From Persicobacter sp. CCB-QB2 (GTDB lineage: Bacteria; Bacteroidota; Bacteroidia; Cytophagales; Cyclobacteriaceae), in contig NZ_LBGV01000001.1 of the NCBI RefSeq assembly GCF_001274635.1, positions 3,596,001 through 3,660,000 of the forward strand: a stretch of 64,000 bases of DNA, in the 5' to 3' direction. The translations under genes and the position numbers were made by a program. Position 1 is the first letter of the stretch, and each line of letters starts with the position of its first letter. This document shows positions 28,035-37,544 of this stretch, one piece after another. The notes under the pieces were generated by a model. It saw nothing but the letters and a program-made list of their open reading frames with translations, did not search any database and was not told the origin of the DNA.

Positions 28035-29423
28035 ATGAAAAAACTAGCAGCCATACTGACAATGGGCCTGGCTTTAGGAAGTCTGGGGGTTCTGCCTCAA
28101 ACTGCCTCCGCCCAAGAAGTGGATGATATGTACTTCACAAAGCGTGATCGTGTACAGCCAACTTACACTGCCGGTAAATCTTCTGGAGATAATTACGTTT
28201 CCTCGAGTGCCGCTGCGGTGAATAATAATCCGTCCTATTCCGGAGCGGGTTATACTTATGATGAATCCAATTATTCAGCGAAGACGGTTGATCCTGCATT
28301 GATCGAAAAATACAAAAACCCAACGGCTTATGCCGATACGGTTGAATACAATGGTAATCCCACTTATTCATCCGAATCGTATTTTCCAGCAGACTATCAA
28401 TCCAGTCAACCTGCCGTAGTACAGGATCAGGGGAATTATGCTTATAGCAATAATGGATTGAATGCCGTTCCACAGGGAAGTACCATCAATGTTTATGGAG
28501 GTTCAGCCTGGGGAATGCCTTATATGGGCATGGGTATGGGCTTTGGCTACGGAAATATGTATGGGCCGGGTTGGGGTTATCCAGGTATGGGCTGGTCAAT
28601 GAGTATGCGTTATGGAGGTTGGTATGATCCATGGTACGATCCGTTTTACGGACCGGGCTGGGGATATCCGGGCTATGGCTGGGCCGGAGGAGGCTGGGGT
28701 TATCCCGGCTATTGGGGACGTCCCGGTTGGGGTTACCCAGGTTACGGATGGGGACGTCCGGGCTATTGTCCGCCTTATTATCCAGGTGGTGAGCACGCCA
28801 GAAGCAATGTTCGTTATACGCGTGGGGCAGCTAATGCCAGAAGTGTGTCAGGAGGAACTTCCTCTTCATCTATCCGTCCGGGACGTGCGACCAGAGACAA
28901 CAGCGCTGTTTCCAATAGAGCCGCTACTACTAATCGTTCCTCTAATATGAGAAGTACGGGGGCAAATAATCGTGCGGCTTCGGCTTCGGAAAGATATCGT
29001 TCCAATCGCGCGATGACCGGTGTTGATTCAAGAGGAAGAACCTCGCGTGCGGCAGCCGCTTCTTCTAATAATAGAGTAGCCGCTTACGAGAGAAACAGAA
29101 GTTCAGTGAACAGGTCCACTTCTACCATTAATAACTCCCGTGTTCGTCCTTCGAATACCAATTATGTGGCGCCAGAGAGAAGCCGGGTAAGAAATCAGTC
29201 TACCCGCAGCACTAATTCAAGGTCTTACACCAATAATAATAGAACGAATACGAATAACTCCTTCAATCGCTCCAATTCTAATACGAATAGAAGCAATTTC
29301 AATAACACGCAAAGAAGTTCATTCAGTTCTCCATCCAGAAGTAGTTTTAGTTCTCCTTCACGCAGTAGCGGTGGCGGAGGAAGTCGTTCTACCGGAGGCG
29401 GAGGCCGTTCAACAAGATTTTAA
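28035..29423 (+). CDS. Secreted low-complexity protein (Gly/Tyr/Trp repeats, then Ser/Arg/Asn-rich tail)
   Basis: A 462-aa protein with a signal peptide (cut near TASAQ). It then has a Ser/Tyr/Asn-rich section, a block of about 90 residues of GWGYPGYGW-like repeats (about 155-250), and a long tail of Arg, Ser and Asn ending in glycine-rich SGGGGSRSTGGGGRSTRF. No enzyme domain. The start is set at ATG 28035; the longer frame needs a TTG nine bases upstream. The composition suggests a surface or matrix protein, with a strongly basic tail. Function unknown. Confidence 0.75.
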   Translation: MKKLAAILTMGLALGSLGVLPQTASAQEVDDMYFTKRDRVQPTYTAGKSSGDNYVSSSAAAVNNNPSYSGAGYTYDESNYSAKTVDPALIEKYKNPTAYADTVEYNGNPTYSSESYFPADYQSSQPAVVQDQGNYAYSNNGLNAVPQGSTINVYGGSAWGMPYMGMGMGFGYGNMYGPGWGYPGMGWSMSMRYGGWYDPWYDPFYGPGWGYPGYGWAGGGWGYPGYWGRPGWGYPGYGWGRPGYCPPYYPGGEHARSNVRYTRGAANARSVSGGTSSSSIRPGRATRDNSAVSNRAATTNRSSNMRSTGANNRAASASERYRSNRAMTGVDSRGRTSRAAAASSNNRVAAYERNRSSVNRSTSTINNSRVRPSNTNYVAPERSRVRNQSTRSTNSRSYTNNNRTNTNNSFNRSNSNTNRSNFNNTQRSSFSSPSRSSFSSPSRSSGGGGSRSTGGGGRSTRF

Positions 29424-29431
29424 TTCCAAAT

Positions 29432-29460
29432 GGGGGCTGGTTTTAGCCCCTATTTTTTTC
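29432..29460 (+). terminator. Terminator after the low-complexity secreted protein
   Basis: GGGGCT / AGCCCC with a short loop, followed by TATTTTTTT. Confidence 0.8.
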
Positions 29461-29512
29461 TACAGTAAATTGGGTGATACCCCTATCCATTCAACTTAAA
29501 TTGACCTTTATC

Positions 29513-31111
29513 ATGACCAGGTATTGTTTTGCATTTTTATGCTTGGTGACGTTTTTTCCATTGGAAATTTTTGCCCAAAGTTACGCTAATCGTGGCGTAA
29601 TGATGTCACAGACGGAAGTAGTGGGTTCTGCCAGGATTCAGGCTTTAGGTGGGGCAGCGACCTCCCTGGGAGGAGATATGAGTGCTGCCTATTATAATCC
29701 GGCAGGACTGGGTTTTTTTAGAAAATCAGAATTTAGTGGAGGCTTTGCACTGAATGTGATCAATAATGATGCGGCTTATACCACCTACTCCTTTGAAAAC
29801 GATAATTTCAGCACGACGAATTCCAGTGCCAATAATTCACATTTCCAGCTGTCCAATCTGGGCATCATTATTTCTAAAAAGAAAGATGATTTAGTTCCGG
29901 GAAAATGGCGGGGCGGTTCTTTTGGAATCACCTTTAACCGGCTGAACAACTTCGCCGGGACCGTGAGCTATGGGGGGAACAATACCTCCAATGATATCAA
30001 TGATTACTATTTGCAATTGGTTGACAGGTACGAGATTACGGATATCAATGATTTATTTGATCAGCCTTCTATTATTGGAATGGCTGCGGATGTTTATTTA
30101 TTAGATGGATATGTGAATGAGTTTGGAGATCCTTACATTGATCGCTTGTTTCCGAATGATGTCCCGTCCTTGGATTATCCAGTAGCACAACGAGAAACCA
30201 TCATTACCAGTGGTAACCAAAACACCTGGAATTTTGCTTATGGTGGCAATTATGATGATATATTGTTTTTTGGATTGGGTGTTGGAGTAATTTCCGGAAA
30301 TTATCGTCAGGAGCGCTTCTACACAGAGGACTATGTTGAGTCTTTCCTTTTATCTCAGGAATTGAGAGAAATATACGAATGGTCATCTACTGGATTGAAT
30401 GCCAATTTTGGATTAATCTTCAAGCCAATCCCAATATTGAATATCGGAGCTTCCATTACTACTCCGACTTATAATTGGATAAGGGATCGTAGTGTTACGG
30501 GACTTACCGCTCGATACGATAATTATGAATATTGTCCTGACTGTGGGGAAAATGGGGGTTCGGTGATTTTAGGGACGGAGACGCCTCCTTTAGGAGATAT
30601 TGGGACCCAGTCTAATTTTAATATTACTTCTCCATGGCGAACTTCACTTGGCGCATCTGTCTTTTTGGGTAAGCGAGGATTCATTTCCGCAGATGCCGAA
30701 TATGTAGATTATACTGCCATGAATCTTTCTTCCAATGATTTTGCAACGGGAGAAGAGGATGATTTTATTAATAACAAGTTGACACAAGCCTGGAATTTCA
30801 GAGCAGGGGCGGAGTTCAGAATAGCCTCCTCCTTTATGGTTCGTGTTGGGGCAAATTATCAGGGTGATCCTTATAAAAATGAGAATGGAGATAATTTAGC
30901 TGATTATTCCAGACTCTCCCTTACAGGTGGTTTGGGTTATCGTAGCAGTGATTTCTTTATTGATTTCGTGTTATTGCACCAGACGACACAGCAGTTGTAT
31001 TCTCCTTATACTTTGACGCCTGATGAGGATAATCCAGCTTTAGTAACGCCTTATGCTTTGGTGGATCAATCGAAGTGGAGAGGTCAGTTAAATGTTGGTT
31101 TCTACTTTTAA
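29513..31111 (+). CDS. Outer membrane beta-barrel protein (OMPP1/FadL/TodX-like)
   Basis: A 532-aa exported protein with signal peptide MTRYCFAFLCLVTFFPL (cut after FAQ), then SARIQALGGAATSLGGDMSA and YYNPAGLGFFRKSEFSGGF, the N-terminal pattern of Bacteroidota OMPP1-type transporters. Alternating amphipathic strands continue to a C-terminus ending in phenylalanine (GQLNVGFYF). Members carry hydrophobic compounds across the outer membrane; the substrate here is unknown. The start is set at ATG 29513; the frame extends further upstream but without signal-like sequence. Confidence 0.85.
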   Translation: MTRYCFAFLCLVTFFPLEIFAQSYANRGVMMSQTEVVGSARIQALGGAATSLGGDMSAAYYNPAGLGFFRKSEFSGGFALNVINNDAAYTTYSFENDNFSTTNSSANNSHFQLSNLGIIISKKKDDLVPGKWRGGSFGITFNRLNNFAGTVSYGGNNTSNDINDYYLQLVDRYEITDINDLFDQPSIIGMAADVYLLDGYVNEFGDPYIDRLFPNDVPSLDYPVAQRETIITSGNQNTWNFAYGGNYDDILFFGLGVGVISGNYRQERFYTEDYVESFLLSQELREIYEWSSTGLNANFGLIFKPIPILNIGASITTPTYNWIRDRSVTGLTARYDNYEYCPDCGENGGSVILGTETPPLGDIGTQSNFNITSPWRTSLGASVFLGKRGFISADAEYVDYTAMNLSSNDFATGEEDDFINNKLTQAWNFRAGAEFRIASSFMVRVGANYQGDPYKNENGDNLADYSRLSLTGGLGYRSSDFFIDFVLLHQTTQQLYSPYTLTPDEDNPALVTPYALVDQSKWRGQLNVGFYF

Positions 31112-31116
31112 GGAAT

Positions 31117-31152
31117 AAAAAAAAGACGAGTCATCAGGCTCGTCTTTTTTGT
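31117..31152. terminator. Bidirectional terminator
   Basis: AAAAGACGAG (31121-31130) / CTCGTCTTTT (31139-31148), shared by the converging barrel gene and aroK. Confidence 0.85.
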
Positions 31153-31659
31153 TTATAATAAATTGAGTATTTCTTCCGGACTTAAGTTACCGCCCTTGAT
31201 GCTGATTTGTGCTTTATTGTAATAGGGCAGGCGTTCCATCACTTTTCCTTCCAGCTCCCGCTCCAGTTCTTCCTGACTTTTTCCCTTCAATAGCGGTCGG
31301 TCATCTGTTCCGTTGCCATGCAACCTTCGGAAAAGCTCCTCATAGGGAACATTTATAAAAATGGTTAATCCGGTCTCATTCATGAACTGCATGCCCTTGT
31401 GAAAACATGCCGTGCCTCCTCCTGTGGAGAGCAGGAAAGTCTCGTTTTTCAGGCTGAAGTCCCGGAGTAAATTAGCTTCTGCTTCCCGGAAATAAGCTTC
31501 TCCTTTTTGGCTGAAGATCTCCTTGATCTCCATTTGTTCTTTGTCTTCTATGATCTGGTCAAGGTCAAAAAAGGGAAGGCCTAGTTTTGCTGCAATGGGT
31601 TTTCCGAGGGTAGTTTTTCCGGAACCGGGCATGCCGACCAGAAATATTTTCTTATGCAT
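31153..31659 (-). CDS. aroK: Shikimate kinase
   Basis: A 168-aa P-loop kinase that phosphorylates shikimate at O3 in aromatic amino-acid synthesis. It has Walker A GMPGSGKTTLGK (about residues 8-19), shikimate-binding FDLDQ (about 31), STGGGTACF (about 78) and the lid arginine in DDRPLL (about 118). Stands alone on the minus strand. Confidence 0.95.
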   Translation of the reverse strand: MHKKIFLVGMPGSGKTTLGKPIAAKLGLPFFDLDQIIEDKEQMEIKEIFSQKGEAYFREAEANLLRDFSLKNETFLLSTGGGTACFHKGMQFMNETGLTIFINVPYEELFRRLHGNGTDDRPLLKGKSQEELERELEGKVMERLPYYNKAQISIKGGNLSPEEILNLL

Positions 31660-31701
31660 AGGGGATGTGGCTGGTTATAATATAGAAATCACTGATTTTT
31701 G

Positions 31702-31930
31702 ACCCGAATTATTCACCGTTAAATTTAGTGGATCGCACTAAGTGATTTATTTCATGTCAATAAAACTGTATTTGTGGATTTGTTGATAGCCCAAATTGGG
31801 GCGAGCTTGCTTTCTCCTCATTCACTGTTTCCTCAGGAAAATTTGAAATAGGAAAATTCCTTCATTTTTCCCGACTTGCAGCAAAGCGAGGATTTTAGCA
31901 TGTATCATCCGGCTTAATCAAAACGACCCC
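31702..31930 (+). repeat. Dispersed intergenic repeat, copy 1
   Basis: Begins ACCCGAATTATTCACC and contains AGCTTGCTTTCTCCTCATTC and TTCCTTCATTTTTCCCG. The same ordered blocks recur at 36906, 63853 and, inverted, at 56087. No coding frame; MITE-like. Confidence 0.7.
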
Positions 31931-31970
31931 AATATAAAGTACAAAATGGGAAAAGAGAAGGCTTCGCCGA

Positions 31971-33032
31971 TTATTGTGCTACCCGAGGGTCGAGTAAAGC
32001 ATATAGTAGGTCGGTGATGATGTTGATCAACACAAAGCAGCTGGCAATGAAGATGGTAACGCCCATCACCACAGGGAAGTCTAGTTGTTGAACTGCATTC
32101 AAAGTGGCAAAGCCAATACCTTTCCAGTCAAAAATGTATTCAATAAAAAAAGCGCCGGCCATCAGGTTGGCTAGCCATCCGGACATGGCCGTAATGATAG
32201 GATTCAGGGCATTGGGAAGAATATGCCGGATCAGGATTTGGCGGTAGTAACGTAATCCTTTCGCCCTGGCAGTCTTGATATAGTCTTGCTTCACGACTTC
32301 TAGTATAGCAGATTTCGTCATTTGACCGATTATTGCTAATGGTCGCAGCGATAAAGTAATGGCAGGCAGGATTAAATTTTTCAAAACCAGGATTTCTTCT
32401 CCCGAAATGGGATCCCTCTCCCAAAGCTGGCCGGTAATATTGAGTCCGGTGTAGGGCGCGAGATAATAACCAAAGAACATGGCGACCAGAATAGCCAGTA
32501 CATAGGTGGGTATGGATAGACTAAAAACGGAGAAGAGGTTGAGTATTCGATCTCCGATTTTTTTCGGGTGTAAACCGGCGAGTATGCCTAATAGAATACC
32601 CATGAAAGCCGCAATGAGCATGGCGGCAAAAGCCAAAATCAGGGTAGGACTAATACTTGTAGTGATAATTTCTCCCACCGGACGGTTGTTTTGGAATGAC
32701 CTCCTCAGGTAAGGGACTTTCAGGGCTAAAACGTTTTTTTCTCCTGTATGGAACAGGGCCTGATAGTCATATTTAGCCTGAGCCTCAGGGGTGCCGGGGT
32801 GAATGCCGACCGGACTAAGATCATTCAGGTATTGGAAGAATTGTTCCGGCAGACTTTTATTCAGGCCGAGTTCTTCCTGAACCATTTCCACCGTTGCTAC
32901 ATCTGATCGTTGACCGCTGAGCATGGCTGCCGGATCTCCCGGCAAGGCATGAAAGAGGAGAAAGACGATGCAGATTACTCCCAAAATAATGGAGAGGCTG
33001 TAAAGCAATCGGTGGAAAAGGTATTTGAGCAT
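31971..33032 (-). CDS. ABC transporter permease (DppB/OppB type)
   Basis: A 353-aa inner-membrane permease: LFHALPGDPAAML after the first helix, a large periplasmic loop, four to five later helices, and the EAA loop KTARAKGLRYYRQILIRHIL (about 250). This is the first permease type of dipeptide/oligopeptide importers. No second permease, ATPase or binding protein is adjacent in the window, so the partners must lie elsewhere. The start is set at ATG 33032, one base past the stop of the DoxX gene; an upstream in-frame start would overlap that gene by 50 bases. Confidence 0.88.
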   Translation of the reverse strand: MLKYLFHRLLYSLSIILGVICIVFLLFHALPGDPAAMLSGQRSDVATVEMVQEELGLNKSLPEQFFQYLNDLSPVGIHPGTPEAQAKYDYQALFHTGEKNVLALKVPYLRRSFQNNRPVGEIITTSISPTLILAFAAMLIAAFMGILLGILAGLHPKKIGDRILNLFSVFSLSIPTYVLAILVAMFFGYYLAPYTGLNITGQLWERDPISGEEILVLKNLILPAITLSLRPLAIIGQMTKSAILEVVKQDYIKTARAKGLRYYRQILIRHILPNALNPIITAMSGWLANLMAGAFFIEYIFDWKGIGFATLNAVQQLDFPVVMGVTIFIASCFVLINIITDLLYALLDPRVAQ

Positions 33033-33033
33033 A

Positions 33034-34131
33034 TCAGCTATTGTTGATGAGTTCGAGGATATCCTCTTTTTCGGGCGTATCATTATAGTGCCACTTGCCC
33101 AGGATAGTTCCGTCTTTCATCAGTACGATTCCGGGGTTGGATCGGATGATGGTTTTCAGGACAGTATCATCTCCAAAGAAAAAGGGAAAGTCCAGCTGAT
33201 ACTCATGGCGAACCGGATCCAATTGTTCAGTGGTGCTGGAAGTGAGCAGTAAGGGTTCTGCTTCTTCTCTTACCTCATCGACTAAAGCCTTTATCTGCGG
33301 CAGGGCGTGCAGGTCACTTTCTTCCACCCGGTTGATGATGACCAATAATTTGGCGCCATCAAAAGTATAAGCGGTAAAATCTCCATCATCATTCCAGATG
33401 CTGTAGTCCAAAATTTTGGGTTGGGCTTCCGGGTTAAGCAGATCCATGGAAACAAACTTATAAGTTGTATCCGTTGGGTAGTTTTCAAAGACTTCCTTCT
33501 TTCCATTTTTTTCCATGGTGTAAGCATAACGGAAAGGCTCCGAAGGCTGCATATCCGTTGGGATGTTGGCGCCTACTTTATAGGGGCGGAAGTCCACAAA
33601 TGGTAAATGCTCGATCGCATAATAGGCCATGAAAAGACAAGCTACCGTGGATAAGGCTACAATAGCGCCTCTGGCAGGGACGGAGAGGATTTTGCCAATA
33701 TCTTTGACGAAAATCAAATAGAAAATGAAGACTGCCAGCAGCATATCTTTACCAAAGCTTTGCCAGGGCGTAAACTTGATAGCATCTCCAAAGCATCCGC
33801 AATCGGTTACCTTGTTAAAATATGCCGAATAGAAAGTCAGGAAGCCAAAAAAGACCACCATGGCTGCTAATAGCTTTAAGGTCAGTTTCTGTCTCCAGCC
33901 AATTAATAAGGCAATGCCCAGCACAATTTCAAAAGTGCTCAGGAATACGGAGAAGAAAAGACTAAAAGGTACCAAATATTCGAAAAGCGGGGTGAAGTCA
34001 GAAGAAAACACTTCGAAATATTCATGTAACTTGATGGCCGTGCCGTAGGGATCGTTGAGTTTAACGGCCCCTGAAATAATAAATATTACGGCGGTAAAAT
34101 ATTGGATGAGTCGATTAATCGCTTTCATCAC
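33034..34131 (-). CDS. DoxX-like membrane protein with C-terminal domain
   Basis: A 365-aa protein. The N-terminal 140 residues hold four helices of the DoxX/MauE type (ISGAVKLNDPYGTAIKLHEYF at the start) and the conserved DCGCFGD (about 110), a motif linked to thiol chemistry in MauE-like proteins. The C-terminal half (about 180-365) is soluble, with a thioredoxin-like pattern (IVLMKDGTILGKWHYND) but no CxxC. Bacteroidota homologs are annotated as BT_3928-type DoxX proteins. The next gene starts one base past its stop. Confidence 0.82.
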   Translation of the reverse strand: MMKAINRLIQYFTAVIFIISGAVKLNDPYGTAIKLHEYFEVFSSDFTPLFEYLVPFSLFFSVFLSTFEIVLGIALLIGWRQKLTLKLLAAMVVFFGFLTFYSAYFNKVTDCGCFGDAIKFTPWQSFGKDMLLAVFIFYLIFVKDIGKILSVPARGAIVALSTVACLFMAYYAIEHLPFVDFRPYKVGANIPTDMQPSEPFRYAYTMEKNGKKEVFENYPTDTTYKFVSMDLLNPEAQPKILDYSIWNDDGDFTAYTFDGAKLLVIINRVEESDLHALPQIKALVDEVREEAEPLLLTSSTTEQLDPVRHEYQLDFPFFFGDDTVLKTIIRSNPGIVLMKDGTILGKWHYNDTPEKEDILELINNS

Positions 34132-34170
34132 CTCTATCGATTAAGATTAAAAATTGGGTTTATTTTTGGC

Positions 34171-34710
34171 TTAGGCTTCCGCCTTCATGAGAATCATGCA
34201 GAACACACAGTAGTTGATAATGTCCTGATAGTTCGCATCGATTCCCTCTGAGATCAGGGTTTTGCCCTCATTGTCTTCAATTTGCTTCACGCGGTAAAGT
34301 TTCATCAGCACGATGTCCGTCATGGAGCTTACGCGCATATCTCTCCAAGCTTCATCGTAATCATGATTCTTATTGGCCAAAAGGGCCATGGTTTCTTCTA
34401 CTTTTTTATCGTAAATAGGTTCCAGCTCGGTATATGGAATTTCCAGGCGATCGTCATCTCTCAGGTCCATCTGGATCAGGGCCATCACACAATAATTGAT
34501 AATACCGATAAACTCCCCGCGAATATCATCATCCACCTTTTGGGTTCCCTTTTCCTGAATGGATCGAATGCGCTTGGCTTTAATAAAGATCTGGTCCGTG
34601 ATGGAGCTAAGTCTCAAAATCCTCCAGGCGGTTCCATAATCTTGTGTTTTCTTGCCGAAAATGGCTTTGCAACTGCTTATAACTTCTTTATATTCGTTAG
34701 TTGTTGTATT
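34171..34710 (-). CDS. DUF1599 domain protein (nucleotide modification associated domain 1)
   Basis: A 179-aa protein with two copies of the DUF1599 unit, each with a KTxDYGTAWRxLRxSSxTD-like core: residues about 22-40 (KKTQDYGTAWRILRLSS) and 115-135 (NKNHDYDEAWRDMRVSS). The family is associated with modified-nucleotide metabolism in phages but has a conserved, unknown role in Bacteroidota. The start is taken as the TTG at 34710 (MNNTTTNEYKEV). The longer GTG-started frame would run into folP on the other strand. Divergent from folP. Confidence 0.78.
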   Translation of the reverse strand, partial: NTTTNEYKEVISSCKAIFGKKTQDYGTAWRILRLSSITDQIFIKAKRIRSIQEKGTQKVDDDIRGEFIGIINYCVMALIQMDLRDDDRLEIPYTELEPIYDKKVEETMALLANKNHDYDEAWRDMRVSSMTDIVLMKLYRVKQIEDNEGKTLISEGIDANYQDIINYCVFCMILMKAEA

Positions 34711-34751
34711 ATTCAAGGGAATAAAATTTAAATTCTTCAAATATCGCTTCA

Positions 34752-35609
34752 GTGGGGAAAGATACTTTTTTTTACAGAAAAAACACACTTACAGTAGGAG
34801 GACAATTACGATCATTTGATCGCCCGATGGTAATGGGTATCCTGAACGTCACGCCGGATTCCTTTTTTGATGGAGGAAAACATGAAGCCGAGGCTGATTT
34901 GCTGGCGCAGGTAAAGAAAATGAAAGCCGAGGGGGCAGATCTGGTAGATATCGGCGGCTATTCCTCCCGACCGGGGGCTGCCGAGGTAAGTGTGGAGGAA
35001 GAGACCGAGCGGGTACTAAAAGGAGTTGCTGCAGTGAAGGCCTTATGGCCGGAAGCCATCATTTCTGTGGATACCTTCCGGGCAGCGGTTGCGAGAAAAG
35101 GCGTGGAAGCGGGTGCACATATCATTAATGATATTTCTGCGGGCCAGCTGGATGATCAGATGTTTCTTACCGTAGCGGACTTGCAGGTACCTTATATCAT
35201 GATGCATATGCGAGGGACTCCGGGAACGATGCAAAGCATGACCGATTATGAGAACCTGACTTTGGAGATGGTACATTACTTTGAATCTCGACTGAAAAAG
35301 CTTAGAGATTTGGGTGTAAATGATGTGCTGATTGATCCGGGATTTGGTTTTGCCAAGACCCTGGAACAAAATTATCAACTCCTGAATGAAATGGACAAAC
35401 TGGCGTTGCTCCAACTACCTATTTTGGTGGGGGTTTCCCGCAAATCCATGATTTATAAATTACTTGGAGGGAGTCCGGCGGAGGCGCTGAATGGTACCAC
35501 GGTTTTGAATACCCTGGCTTTAACCAAAGGGGCGAATATTTTGCGGGTTCATGATGTGAAGGAGGCCAAAGAATGTGCTGAACTTTTTGCAAAGATGCTT
35601 CAGCCATGA
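34752..35609 (+). CDS. folP: Dihydropteroate synthase
   Basis: A 285-aa TIM-barrel enzyme joining p-aminobenzoate to hydroxymethyldihydropterin diphosphate in folate synthesis; target of sulfonamides. Motifs: GILNVTPDSFFDGG (about 29), DIGGYSSRPGA (about 63), MMHMRGTPGTMQ (about 155), DPGFGFAKT (about 197), GVSRKSM (about 225) and RVHDV (about 267). It starts at a GTG. First gene of folP-cdaA-dciA. Confidence 0.96.
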   Translation: MGKDTFFYRKNTLTVGGQLRSFDRPMVMGILNVTPDSFFDGGKHEAEADLLAQVKKMKAEGADLVDIGGYSSRPGAAEVSVEEETERVLKGVAAVKALWPEAIISVDTFRAAVARKGVEAGAHIINDISAGQLDDQMFLTVADLQVPYIMMHMRGTPGTMQSMTDYENLTLEMVHYFESRLKKLRDLGVNDVLIDPGFGFAKTLEQNYQLLNEMDKLALLQLPILVGVSRKSMIYKLLGGSPAEALNGTTVLNTLALTKGANILRVHDVKEAKECAELFAKMLQP

Positions 35610-35654
35610 TCAATCTTTTATGTATTTTTATAAATCATTACAACTAGCACTTCA

Positions 35655-36569
35655 TTGTTATATCTTTTAGGATTTAAGATCGGATTTTTGGAAATCAGGC
35701 TGTGGGATATCGTGGATATTTCACTGGTGGCGGTACTGCTTTATCAGGTGTATAAACTGATGAAGGGAAGTATGGCCATGCGCGTGTTTTTGGGCTTCGT
35801 TTTCTTTTACGGATTTTATTTTTTGGTAAAATCCCTGCAAATGGAGTTGCTTTCCAACATCCTCTCCTATGTAATGAGTGGTGGTATTTTGGCGCTGATC
35901 ATCCTTTTCCAGAATGAAATCCGGAAATTCCTGCTGATGGTCGCCAAATCCATGTCTGACTTCTGGCATCGGAACTCTAACCCCATCTTCCGTAGTTTTT
36001 ATAAAAACCAGGCCAATGGAAAAAGTGGAACCTCCCCAAGCCTGAATGCGGTGGTGGAGGCTGCCCGAGAAATGAGTTTCTCCAATACTGGTGCGCTTAT
36101 TGTATTATCCAAAAACTCTGAGTTGCGGATGATTGCCAGTTCCGGTGATTTACTGGATGCCATGGTGTCTAAGCGAATTTTGATGTCCATCTTTTATAAA
36201 AACTCGCCATTGCATGATGGTGCAGTGATTATTCACGACGACCGGGTGGTGGCGGCAAGGTGTATTTTGCCGGTGTCGGAAAATTCGGATTTGCCCGCCC
36301 AGTTTGGTTTACGTCACCGCGCGGCCATCGGGATGACCGAAAGTTCCGACGTACTGGTAGTGGTGGTGTCGGAAGAAACCGGGCAGATTTCTCTGGTGAG
36401 GAATGGAGAAATTTCTCACAACCTTTCGGTACAGGAAATCAGAAGAAGGCTGAATGCTTATCTCTCTACTGAAAATAACCTGAGGGAAGAGATTAAGCAG
36501 GTGGAGAAGATCATCAAGAAGGAGTTGGAAGAAGTAGAAAAAGAGAAAAAAGAAGGCAGTACATCATGA
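35655..36569 (+). CDS. cdaA: Diadenylate cyclase CdaA
   Basis: Makes cyclic di-AMP from two ATP. The 304-aa protein has three N-terminal membrane helices (to about residue 90), then the DAC domain with the signature motifs HDGAVII (about 190) and LRHRAAIG (about 222), and a charged coiled C-terminus. Translation starts at a TTG (MLYLLGFKIGFLEIR), 45 nt after folP; no ATG suits. The glmM/cdaR partners of Firmicutes are absent; the folP neighbourhood is the arrangement here. Confidence 0.93.
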   Translation: MLYLLGFKIGFLEIRLWDIVDISLVAVLLYQVYKLMKGSMAMRVFLGFVFFYGFYFLVKSLQMELLSNILSYVMSGGILALIILFQNEIRKFLLMVAKSMSDFWHRNSNPIFRSFYKNQANGKSGTSPSLNAVVEAAREMSFSNTGALIVLSKNSELRMIASSGDLLDAMVSKRILMSIFYKNSPLHDGAVIIHDDRVVAARCILPVSENSDLPAQFGLRHRAAIGMTESSDVLVVVVSEETGQISLVRNGEISHNLSVQEIRRRLNAYLSTENNLREEIKQVEKIIKKELEEVEKEKKEGSTS

Positions 36570-36889
36570 GATATAAAAAGCCCTACGAGCCAGGTTTGAG
36601 AAGAAAGAAGGATACCAGCTCGGTAAACGAAAGCTTTGCAGAATATTTGAAGGAGTTCCGACTGAAAGATAAATATCAGGCCACGCAGGTGGTGAGCTCC
36701 TGGCCGGAGTTAATGGGGCAGGCCATCAATAGCCGAACCGATAAAATTTTCCTGAATGAGGGCGTTTTGTATGTGAAGCTGAACTCCTCCGCCATGAGGC
36801 AAGAGTTGGCTATCGCCAAGCAGCGTGTACTGGAGATTCTTTGGGAACGATTCCCTAAAGAAATTGTATACGATGTACGCTTTATGTAA
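36566..36889 (+). CDS. DUF721/DciA-like protein
   Basis: A 107-aa protein of the DUF721 family (WPELMGQAINSRTDKIFLNEG; VLYVKLNSSAMRQEL). The family includes DciA, the replicative helicase loader/operator in bacteria lacking DnaC. The ATG overlaps the cdaA stop by 4 nt, so it is translated in the same operon. A helicase role is inferred from the family. Confidence 0.85.
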   Translation: MRYKKPYEPGLRRKKDTSSVNESFAEYLKEFRLKDKYQATQVVSSWPELMGQAINSRTDKIFLNEGVLYVKLNSSAMRQELAIAKQRVLEILWERFPKEIVYDVRFM

Positions 36890-36905
36890 ACTTTGGATGA
36901 ATTTA

Positions 36906-37105
36906 CCTGGATTATTCACAGTTAAATTCATTGAATAAGCATAAGTAGTTCATAATTAGGTAAAAACGAGTCATTGCCTTAGGCTTAAAATAGCCCAAAA
37001 TTGGGCAAGCTTGCTTTCTCCTCATTCATCTGTTTCGTTGGAAAAAAACTCAGAATTGGAAAAATTCCTTCATTTTTCCCGGCTTACAGCCAAAGGAGGA
37101 TAAAC
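36906..37105 (+). repeat. Dispersed intergenic repeat, copy 2
   Basis: CCTGGATTATTCACAGTTAA, later AGCTTGCTTTCTCCTCATTC and TTCCTTCATTTTTCCCGGCTT in the same order as copy 1, with drift in the middle. Confidence 0.7.
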
Positions 37106-37150
37106 CAGGAACAATCCCGCTTAAGGAGTTGTCAAAAAATACTTGCCCCC

Positions 37151-37190
37151 AAAAAAAAAGCCTCTCTCAGTTAAGAAAGAGGCTTTTGTG
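37151..37190 (-). terminator. Terminator of the yajC operon
   Basis: AAAGCCTCT / AGAGGCTTT stem with A-run (T's on the minus strand). Confidence 0.8.
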
Positions 37191-37205
37191 CGTTAAGAAA
37201 TAGGC

Positions 37206-37520
37206 TTACTTCTTAACAGGTTCCTTTTTCGAGTTTTCCAGGGAAATGGCAGATTTCTCAAACTTAATTTTGGTTCCACGGTCTACATCCAATACGACAG
37301 TATTACCGGAAATCTCCGATACTTTACCGTGCATGCCACCGATGGTCACCACTTCGTCTCCTTTTTTGATGTCGTCCATAAATTTCTGCTGATCCTTCTG
37401 CTTCTTTTGCTGCGGACGGATCATGAAGAAATAAAATACGAAACCAATAGCGGCGAACATTAAAATCTGAGGAAGCATTTGCTCCATATTTCCCGCCTGG
37501 AAAAATAATAAATCCAACAT
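37206..37520 (-). CDS. yajC: Preprotein translocase subunit YajC
   Basis: A 104-aa accessory subunit of SecDF-YajC. One membrane helix (about 18-33, [19 protein letters not shown]) and the [14 protein letters not shown] motif identify it. It lies 24 nt downstream of the DUF1573 gene in the order YtxH, DUF1573, yajC. Confidence 0.95.
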   Translation of the reverse strand: MLDLLFFQAGNMEQMLPQILMFAAIGFVFYFFMIRPQQKKQKDQQKFMDDIKKGDEVVTIGGMHGKVSEISGNTVVLDVDRGTKIKFEKSAISLENSKKEPVKK

Positions 37521-37544
37521 CTCTAATATATTGCTAAATAAAAA

